Source: Aradus depressus (taxonomy: Eukaryota > Arthropoda > Insecta > Hemiptera > Aradidae). Taken from it: DNA of 64,000 nucleotides. The stretch spans positions 14,749,601-14,813,600 of the forward strand of contig OY759225.1 in NCBI GenBank assembly GCA_963662175.1, in the 5' to 3' direction. The translations under genes were made by a program, and so were the position numbers. Of this stretch, positions 1 through 9,500 are shown in pieces (position 1 is the first letter of the stretch; every line of letters starts with the position of its first letter). The notes under the pieces were generated by a model. That model was not told the origin of the DNA. It made no database searches and was given only the letters and a program-made list of their open reading frames with translations.

Positions 1-326
1 TTGTGATATGTTGACGAAATTCAACCTTTAGTTGGGTAAAGCATGTTAAGTTCACAATCTCTGGACATAACACAAAATAACTGTAATTTATATTTTATTG
101 AAGATAAAAAAACTGTTAATATTGTATATGTTATATTAATAAATAAGTATTTTTTTGTTTTATTCTACTTGATTGTACCTATGTAAGAAAAAAATTATTT
201 TTGATATTATTTTGTTTTCGTTTTTACTTTTAAAAATATATATTGTTTTCTCCGTACATATAATGTGTTGTTATTTCTCTTAAAAACGCCTAAATTGTGT
301 CAGAATATTTGGTTTGTATGTGTAGA

Positions 327-345
327 GGGGGGGGGGGGGGGGGGG
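327..345 (+). repeat. Poly-G run
   Basis: Nineteen consecutive G residues, exceptional in such AT-rich DNA and capable of G-quadruplex formation. Length may be affected by sequencing error. Confidence 0.9.
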
Positions 346-514
346 CCTCAGCCTGCCTAGCTACGCTACTGCCAGAGATGTCCGGGAAGATCTCTAGGCT
401 ACAGGATATTTGATGACTTTGACTAACAATTGTATCGGTATATCTCTTCGGAACCTGGATTTGGCCAATCACTCAAAGTCACCATTTATTCATGGACACC
501 CTCTCATCTGATTT

Positions 515-517
515 TAA

Positions 518-548
<31 letters not shown>

Positions 549-740
549 TCTGTACAAAATATACAATGTATATTTAGAAGTGAACATGAGGCAAAATAAA
601 ATGTACAATTGATGGGAGAAGCCAGCTAGTGCTCACTCCCTTGGATAGTCTCATTATTCGATCGCAAGGCCCGCGTCTTCTTAGGTGGCGTGGAGGGATG
701 TCGGGATGGAATTAAAAAACATGCTCTGAGCGACGAATAG
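515..740 (-). mobile_element. Poly-A-tailed retroelement 3' end
   Basis: On the minus strand, a short coding-like piece runs into GGCTTCTCCCATCAA, an AT-rich trailer ending GATTGTA, and a poly-A tail (the poly-T at about 518-543). The same order occurs at 46405-46520 on the plus strand, so this is a dispersed LINE-like 3' end. Confidence 0.4.
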
Positions 741-869
741 GTATTCAGTTAAGAATGGAATTTCTTAAAGCGGAATTAGATTAGGTCTTGGACATAAGGA
801 ATGTTGAGGTCTTTGTGGGTGACATAAAAGGGAGCATAAACAATGTGTAGTAAGACTAATGATTGAAAA

Positions 870-1625
870 GGTTGCATTCTCTTGCTGGGTATTCAGTTAA
901 ATCCAGGCCTCCCCTCTCTACAACTCCCTGCCTCCCCCAATCCGTCACTCTCCTTCCGTGGCTTCCTTCAAATCCTCACTATTCCAATTCCTCTTCACCA
1001 AACAATCCACTCCCCTTTGATCTCTCCTCCGTATTCTCTAATTCGTCAACCTCAATTATTTACTTATCCCTTTTTTTTGTTATTCTTGATTTTTATTATA
1101 TTTTTTTTATCACATTTCCTAAATTATTCTATCATAATCAATATTATTCCTTTTTTGTTCATTTTACACTTTTTATCATGCATTTATTTATTTTTTATTT
1201 CAACTATTTTTCTTCTTCTTCTCTCTCCTCACACTTCTCTATCTAGCCCCTACTGTCTAAAATTAATTTTATTTCAAACCTTGTCTGGGCATCCTTCCTT
1301 CTCTTTTATAATCAACCATCATAGTATTATGTCTGTCGATTTCTATTATCTTTTTTATTTTTTTCTTAGTTATATACCTTTTTTTTTTACATCTTATTTT
1401 TTATTTATATAAATACTTTTATTACTTTTTCATCATAATGAAGCTGTTAATTTTATGTTTTTTCATGTTAATCATTTGTTTATCTATATTTATAATTGTC
1501 TAGTTTTTCTCCAATGTAGCCCTAATTTATTTATCTATTTCTTTCTTTCTTTATACGTCATACTGAATATATGTATGTATTTATTCTTAGGGGACCTCGG
1601 TCCCAGAATAATATTTTTCATTTAA
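870..1625 (+). mobile_element. LINE 3' end with CCTCGGTCCC hairpin trailer
   Basis: The frame reading LYNSLPPPIRHSPSVASFKS fits the C-terminal end of Jockey/CR1-type reverse transcriptase proteins (the WNSLP..IR..S...FK pattern). The T-rich trailer ends with GACCTCGGTCCCAGAATAAT at about 1592, shared with the trailer at about 28277. Overlapping open frames at 863-1412 are by-products of the pyrimidine-rich trailer. Confidence 0.55.
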
Positions 1626-1687
1626 TTTCTCTTAATGTTGCAACTCGTGGCTGAGCCCCTAGTTCTAGTCCGTATGACTTTGAGCGA

Positions 1688-1767
1688 GTTGACGAAAGAG
1701 AGCTATAGTAGTAGGCGATATGACCGACATAGTTAAAGCCTGGGCATGAGTCACAATAACTAACTAC
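1688..1767 (+). mobile_element. SINE fragment (3' part)
   Basis: Matches the 3' module of the window's tRNA-headed SINE: GACGAAAGAG, GTAGTAGGCGATATGACC, and the end GGGCATGAGTCACAATAACT. Head and core are missing. Confidence 0.7.
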
Positions 1768-1849
1768 ACTCTATATCCACGTCTGAGGTCGTACAGTTTT
1801 TGCTCTCTCCCCTCTCAGAGCCGATCTTATGGTCTCTTCGTTGGTAAAA

Positions 1850-2425
1850 TATCAATCCAAAGATCCCTAATTTATGTATTTACGGATTGGAATTACGTTA
1901 TTATATCCTGATTGAAATGTCCAAGAGTTAATCTTTTGTATAGATACTTCCATAACATCGGCAGTTACTAGGATATTTGAGTATTCTCTGATCCTCCTTC
2001 GACCGATTGCAAGGGAAATCGATAGATGCCATTTTCATGGAGTTTTGAATTTAAATAAACAATATCAAATCGATAAATTTATTACATCGGCAGTTATTGG
2101 GATTTTTGAGTTGAGCCCCTCTGATCCAACCCGCCCCTTCTGCTGTTTCCACCGAAAATTCATAAAGTCGATATGGTCCCTTTGACCGATTTGTCTGGAA
2201 ATTAATAGGTGTCGTTCTTAGAGAGTTCTGAATACAAATATAAATTTTCGTGTTGATGCATTCATTCTATCGGGAGTTATCGTGTTCCCCAGACACAAAA
2301 ACATTTTTTTTTTTTTTTTTCATATTTGCAATCAGGAGGTCGGAAAACATGAAATTCCGTTGAACACTCCGCACCGAATTTTCGACCGATCAAATAACGT
2401 CCCCTATACTTCGTGTATGTGAGGA
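1850..2425 (+). repeat. Repeat B copy
   Basis: Contains the ordered modules of repeat B: an ACATCGGCAGTTATTGGG motif, a pyrimidine-rich GAGCCCC stretch, CGATTTGTCTGGAAATTAAT, ATTCTATCGGGAGTTATCGTG, TCGGAAAACATGAAATTCCG, and the end CCCCTATACTTCGTGTA. Confidence 0.6.
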
Positions 2426-3368
2426 TGTTAAATGGAGTTCAAAAGTAAAGAAACAAACCGTGCAACAAAATTGATTTATTTGACAAATAACATGCAAATA
2501 CAAAATCAATTAATGAGCCATAACCAGGGATAATGTTTTAAAAATTGTACAAAAAACAAATTTAAAAACAATAATAGTTTATAATAATTATTGAAGGACA
2601 ATGAATTCAATAAATAATAATAATTGACATATTTAATTTTAAATATAAAATTACTTTCACAAATTAAAATTTTAATTTGAAATGCAAACTAAAAAATGAG
2701 CAATACATAAAAAACCTGATAAAATAATACAAAAAAAAAAAGAATACTTAGTTAAGATTAAAAAATACAAATAAATATTAAGAGAAGTAAGACTAGACTT
2801 ACCATTTTTTTTTTCTTGAATAAAATGTATTGACTATTTCTTCATGTAATAAATATGACTTTTAAATAATCGATGCATACTATAAAAAATATATTTTTAA
2901 ATACATATATGAATATATAATTGGGAAAATGTAATAACTATAATTTTATTGAGATTTCAAAATATAAATATTTTTTAAAACAAGTTAGCACCTGCTTCTT
3001 TATTATGAGGTAGACTGTTAAAGCAGAGTTGTAAAAAGAAAAAAGAAACATCAACAAGAAATTTGAAAATAGTTTTCATTTATGTAAATGAATAGTATAT
3101 TTCTAAATAGTAACGTGAAAAGTAAGGCCACTTATAGGTAAAAATATCTCCTTTAACATAAAATACGTATGTATAGTCTGTAAGGTGAAACTTCACGATC
3201 ATTGGGGGAGGAGAGGGTAGCATTTTTCAGGCTATTCAAAAAACATCCGCCGCTTTCTTATGAAGGGAAAAATCCAACCATGTAATTATTGTTTTGACAA
3301 TGGTTAGTATAGACTTCGCTGATCTACCTCAAGGACAAATTGTCATTTAACAGATTATATTAGTAGGA
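2426..3368. other. AT-rich, no gene seen
   Basis: Very AT-rich DNA with homopolymer runs and no coding, RNA or resolvable repeat structure that I can support. Confidence 0.6.
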
Positions 3369-3500
3369 AATTTCATATGAATTATTTAGTCCAAATATTT
3401 AATATAGGACCATATAAATTTCCTACGAATTATTTAGTCCAAATATTTAATATAGGAACATATAAATTTCATATGAATTATTTAGTCCAAATATTTAATA
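3369..3500 (+). repeat. 48-bp tandem repeat, about 2.8 copies
   Basis: Units begin at 3369, 3417 and 3465, each with GAATTATTTAGTCCAAATAT and small differences. Non-coding. Confidence 0.85.
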
Positions 3501-3668
3501 CACCATGTTATCCACTCAATTATTTCATAAGAAATAAAATTTGAAATTTGTGACATTTTGAGAGTAATAACTAAAACATTACAATTTTTGTTTAACAACA
3601 AAAAAAATAATGAAATTATGAACGAAAATATTAAGTGCAAGCTAGGCTGAAAACAATATATGATAATT

Positions 3669-3835
3669 GAGGGCGCCGATAGATCAGAGATAGCTTTCCT
3701 GCCTACTGGGCTCAAGGTAGCAGGGGTTCGAAATCTGGCAAAGGCCCTTCTGTTTTTTATCTGGGAAGAAAGAAACTTTGAGCACGCCGTCCTTCGGGAG
3801 ACTCCTATCCTAGATGAATAAAAATTTATCGGTAC
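3669..3835 (+). mobile_element. SINE, internally deleted
   Basis: Head GAGGGCGCCGATAG and B-box-like GGGTTCGAAATC are followed by TTTTATCTGGGA and GCACGCCGTCCTTCGG. The sequence then jumps directly to the TAGATGAATAAAAATTTA module, so most of the core is missing. Confidence 0.75.
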
Positions 3836-3869
3836 ATTTAAGAGTGAGTTCTTCTCTTCGGACGATTTG

Positions 3870-4062
3870 GGGCCATGGAAACTCGTATAACATTTTGTGT
3901 CAATGTATTCATTGTTATCGTGTCCACAGACATATATAACACACATGAGATTTCTGAGTCTTTCATTTTTGAATTCAGAGGGCTGGAAAAAATGAAATTC
4001 CGGCAAAAAGTTAACATAGAATTTCTAGCTGAAACATAACATCCTCTACACTAAGTATAGCT
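3870..4062 (+). repeat. Repeat B fragment (3' half)
   Basis: ATTCATTGTTATCGTG, GGAAAAAATGAAATTCCGGC and CATCCTCTACACTAAGTATAG are diverged forms of the terminal modules of repeat B. Confidence 0.5.
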
Positions 4063-4111
4063 GAAGACTAAGAAATACTAAAAACAGCTAAAGAAAAATA
4101 ATAAAAGAAAA

Positions 4112-4485
4112 GGCTGTCGGTGAATCGTATGCACTTCCCCACAACGAATTAAACAACTAGTTTCGCTCCCCCTCCAAAACCAGTTGACCGTTTGTTGCAT
4201 CGCTAATATTCAACAGATGACTTACAAAGGGGCTTCTAAATCCTAATTAGAATTAATATTAAATTTTGTGTCGATAATTTCATTACATCGGCAGTTATTG
4301 GGTTTTTTTTTTTAAATTGAGGCCTCCCTTCTGATACATTCATTCTATCGGGAGTTATCGTGTTCAGACCCACAATTTTTTTTTTATATTTGAAATCTGG
4401 ACATCAGAAAAAATGAAATTCCATTGAAAACGATCGAATTTTTGACAGATTAAATAACTTCCCCTATACTTTGCATAGATGGGGA
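4112..4485 (+). repeat. Repeat B copy
   Basis: Begins GTCGGTGAATC, continues with CACTTCCCCACAACGAATTAA, AAACCAGTTGACCGTTTG, CATTACATCGGCAGTTATTG and ATTCTATCGGGAGTTATCG, and ends AACTTCCCCTATACTTTGC. The middle pyrimidine module is shortened. Confidence 0.65.
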
Positions 4486-4742
4486 AGTAAAACGTAAAAC
4501 TTAACAATAATTTTGAGCATTTTATCAAATTATACGTAACAAAACCATATTTATATTGACTAATAATAAATATTTGAAGAAAAAAAAATATGTACAAAAT
4601 TAATCTATATAATGTACATTAGGCTAAAAAAAAATAGATAATAAAATGGTTGAGAAAAGTTTCGTTAAAGTGTGTTTAGTCTTATAGGCTTGAACAAGTC
4701 GAAGATAGGACTTCATGAAGTTATCAATTTGAAAAACTGAGT

Positions 4743-4814
4743 CTATATGTCTTCCATATAGTCACCTTTGCCAGACTCTCTGGAAATAGCAACGTCTACG
4801 GTGTTGTCTTCATC
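4743..4814 (-). CDS. CEP43: CEP43 exon 7 (last coding)
   Basis: Residues 297-319 and TAG (DEDNTVDVAISRESGKGDYM then EDI). It aligns with the human C-terminus DLTVSQLSDVADYLEDVA and is preceded by a good acceptor (GGTTTCAG). Phase 0 matches exon 6. It is separated from exon 6 by 4.2 kb of repeats. Confidence 0.78.
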   Translation of the reverse strand, partial: DEDNTVDVAISRESGKGDYMEDI

Positions 4815-6224
4815 CTGAAACCAGATCAAAGTAAGTAAGGGAGTGAAAAATTGAGGGAAATGAGGAGGCAAATCGACTTTCGAAGGAAGGTTCAAATTCG
4901 GTACGCAGAATATCGAGAACGACGTAAGTCACTGGCTATGTACTTCCCCAGTACGAACTAATTAAGGTTTCTCTCTCCCTCCAGAGTCAATCGATCATTT
5001 GAAAACTTAATCTAACTTACATAGTGGCTTCTGAATTATAGTAAATTTTGACTACAAAAACTAAAATACTCCATAGAGAACATAATTATCATAAGAGACT
5101 GACATTGGAAATGGTGTGTATATAGCTAAAACACTTGATACAGTCAACTTCCGCACAGACACTAATAACCTAAGTAATTGTTATGCCAATTTACTTAGCG
5201 AGAGCTGACACTACAGTTCTGTCTCCAATATCTGTTTCTATTTTTATTATATATATATATATATAAGCAGAAACCCCACCAAATGTCTACAAGATCATGT
5301 TCTCTAAAATAAGACGAACCTTCCATGGGTACCAAAACATTTACACGGACGGATCGAAAAGCGAGGAACATGTAGGCTATGCTGTAGTAACCCAGTCTTC
5401 AGTGTATAAATGCAGGCTGCCAAGCTACTGCAGCAGTTACACTGCAGAACTGTGCGCCGTTGCTGAAGCAATGAGTTTTGTTACTTCCGATGTAGGTCGG
5501 AACTACATGATTTGTAGTGACTCGCCGCTCTTCAGAGTATCCAACAGTTTAACAGCCGCTGCCCCCTAGTATATAAAATACAAAAGCTTCTTGGGAATTG
5601 CATAAGGGATAGCAAGCAAGTGGTTTTTTGCTGGATTCCCTCACACGTGGGTATTGAAGGGAACCATGCTGCGGATAGAATGGCAAGGGAAGCAGCAGCG
5701 CTGCCTGGAGAAGGAAGAATAATAACAATTCCGGACCTAAAGATCTGCATACGTCACAAAATAAAAGAGAGCTGGACCCTTTGTGGACCAACATGGACCC
5801 AACAAATAAGCTTAGGTCCATCAAAGCTAATGTTGACAAATGGCAAAGCTCTGAAAGACAGAATAGACAGGAGGAGGTATGTCTGATGCGGCTCCGTGTA
5901 GGCCACACTCGCCTAACCCATGGCCACCTCATAACCAGGGCGATGGCCCCGGGCTGTGGCGGGTGTGGGGCCTGGCCTCTCACAGTAAGCCACATCCTGG
6001 AGGAGTGCCCTGGATATGAGGATATACTAAAGGCCATGGGTTTGCATAAAAGGGACCTACATGAGATGCTTGGAGACGACAACTCATCTATTGAAGCTGT
6101 CCTAAACACGATGAAAACAACACACCTCATAGATCTAATTTAATCGAGTTAAAGGCGTCAAAAATCTTTGTCATTGGACGCCGATAAATAAAAACTATTC
6201 TATTCTATATATATATATAATAAA

Positions 6225-6276
<52 letters not shown>

Positions 6277-6479
6277 TATTAGAGTATAATGACATCAACA
6301 ACCTTAGTTATTGTTAATTTAAAAAGGTTACTTAGCCAAAGCAGACACCATATTTCTCCAATTTCAATCATTATATTTATATCCCACACTCAGACTCCGT
6401 CTTCTGGGAGGAGGTAGCCTATTTATCTTGTAATGTTTATCTTTTATTTTGTAATTATCTAAACGCATTAAAAAAAAAA

Positions 6480-6514
<35 letters not shown>

Positions 6515-9500
6515 TATATTATTTTCAACATTTCTGGCTGGAATGTGACATTTATGACGGGGTTTTCCTAGCTCCCTGTACCTGGTGCCTTCAGCACCCC
6601 TGTATTATTGTACCACTTCATTGCAATGTAAGACTCCATCCAGTGTACATGCCTTCTCCCCAACCCTGCTTATTCATAGTAAGTCATTTTAATTTTTACT
6701 CTTTATTATGTTCCACCTATTTGTCTATTTCCATAATTATCAATGTTTATGTTTAGTAATGTACTCATATTTAATTTTAATTTGTATTAATGTACGTTCA
6801 TGTTTATGGTTAACAATGTATCTATATTTAATTTTAATGTTGATAAATGTATTCATAGTAAGTCAGGTTCAATTTTTAACTTGTTACAATGTCTTCTTTA
6901 ACGTTCAGTAATGTTTATCAACACACTAATTTTGTTTAATTGTGATTCTAATCTTGATTCCCCCCCATGTTTGTAGGCCCTGATGAAGATATAAAATACA
7001 TCGAAACGTTGGCGTTTGAATGGTGTTTTCTTCCATCTTTGACTGACCCTCAATATTCCTACTATTAGAATCTAATCTAATGTGTTTGTCGCTAATCAAC
7101 ATCTACAGTAAATTCTATGCCGATAGATTCATTAAATTAGCAGTTGCTAGAGTTCTTAAGTTAAGCCTCCCCCACAATCCCCTTCCCTTCACTCGATTTG
7201 ACTGAAAATCAATAGGTGTCATCATCCTATTAATAAATATGAACATGAGTTTCATAACTTAAAATATTATTAATTGTTCATTTAAGGTTACATACCACAA
7301 ACAATATTGTTTTAAATGTCTTTCTTTATGGATTAATGTTTTCTAAAGATGTGTGCAGTCTCTGTAGACATATATTTTGTTTTATTGGCTTTACTGTATA
7401 TTGTAATTGTGTAGAGGGCGCCAGTAGCTCAGTGGTATGCATGCTTGTCTTCTGAGCTCAAGAACGTGGGTTCTTAACCCGACCGAGGTCCTTAGTTTAT
7501 TTTATCTAGGAGGTAAAATACACTTAAGCATGCCGTCCTTCGGATGGGACGTTAAGCGATGATCCCGAGCCTGTACGATGTCAGGTACTCATTAAAGACC
7601 CCTGCCCTAGGTGAATAAAAATTTAGGACTCCCACAGTAGAGTCGGGCTCATGTCCACCAGAGTGACGAAAGAGCGCTCTGGTAGTAGGCGATATGACCT
7701 CGTAGTTAAAGCCCGGGCATGAGTCATAAAAACCTAAACTATATTGTATTTATTGTCATAAATAAATCATCCTTATAAATTATTATTTGTTCCAGATAGG
7801 ATATCCCATCAAGTATTTGTATATTTCTATATATTTTTGATGAACCTGGTCGATTATGTTCTCTATAATTCTGTGTTATGTTAATATATTTTTGTTCACC
7901 ATAATTTTTTTTATTCTAGTAGTTTGTTTGCTTTCTTCGTTGATCGGGCCTTTGGTTATAGAAATCCAATCATAACATAGTTAAATCATAGTTAAATCAG
8001 TAATTAAATGATCGTTCTACGTAATAGACGTATTATTTAATTTTGGAAACATTCAGTATACTAAGATTGAGAAAATGCGCCGGTATTTAAACGTAGAGAG
8101 TTAAACCCGCAGAAAAATATAAAAACGCGAGAAGTAGGGATAAAAACATCACAAGTGATGCTGTGAAAATATATTATAAATGAATTAAATGGTTATTCAG
8201 AAAAATACAAAATATTTACCCTCTTAACAATTCTAGTCATGATTACGATATCAGGAAGAAAGATGATTTTCGAATAACTAAACATTGCTCTTCTCTTTTT
8301 GAAAAAAAAAAAGTATAACTCATAAAGGAATTAATTTCATTAATGTCCTTCCCCACTTCTTGAAGACAGTAGAAACAATAAGAAAATCTAAACTTCAACA
8401 AAAAACGTTTATGTTAGATGAAACCCTAGAATCGGAAAAGGAATTTCTCTTATTGTTCAAAAATAATAAAATAACCAAAATAAAGAAACCGTATTTTATA
8501 TTCAAAAACATTATTTTTTGATCCTTATACATAGCTTTAATTTTTTTTTTGTTCTTCCACGGATACCCTCCTTTAAATTCTGTAATATATTATGTATATA
8601 TATTTTATAATTGTTATTGTTTTCTCTTTTCTATATGTCGGACATTGTGACCTGAGGAAAGGACATGAGAACGTCCTGAAATGTCGTCGTGAAAAAGACA
8701 CTCCCAAATTATCAAAAATTATTATCTTAATTCTAATTAAATTAAAAATGTATGTATTGTATTTATTATATACTTTATCTACTGTATAATATTATTATTT
8801 TTGTACTCATATTTTCAAGTATTTATTTATTCATCTTTTTATTTTTTAGTAGTATTGTTAACTCTAATCCATGTGTGTCAGACTCTAAGAGTTAATATCT
8901 GTTCAAGTATCTAAATTATAAGTTATCTTAATGTAAACATTCTTATGAAATATCCTATTACCATTTTATGGTTTAATGTAAATAAATAATATTATTGTGT
9001 ACCGTACTTACAAGTGGTTCAGAGGCACTGTCTGATATTTCCTCGTCTATTTCTTCACTAACTTCACTCCCACTTTCGGTTTTGTTTCTCTTCTTCAGTT
9101 TGTCACTAGGTGAAGATAATGGTAAATCGTCTTCAGAACCTAAAATAAGAGAAATTCAGAAAAATAATACTTTGGGGTTACGATCTTCTGGATTTCTTAG
9201 ATGTATAGACAATATATAAAATTCTTGAGAGTTCGAAATGTATCCGGGTACTTCTTCTAGTCCTTGTGATTTTACACGATTCTACTGTGGGAATTTACCC
9301 AAGTTCATTCACTTAGGGATCTTTAACGAGTCGCAGAGGCTCGGGAACATCGCTTAATGTCCCATCCGAAGGATGACATGCTCAATGTTTTTCACATCCC
9401 AAAACCTAAGGGCTTTTTCATTTTATACACTATTTATGTTTTCATTATTAAATAATAATTAATAAATACCTATATCCACGTCTAACATGGCTTTGATGTG

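Noticed and set aside
863..1412. Two overlapping open frames of 127 and 176 codons
   Set aside because: They arise from a T/C-rich LINE trailer; only the short third frame shows LINE-like residues.
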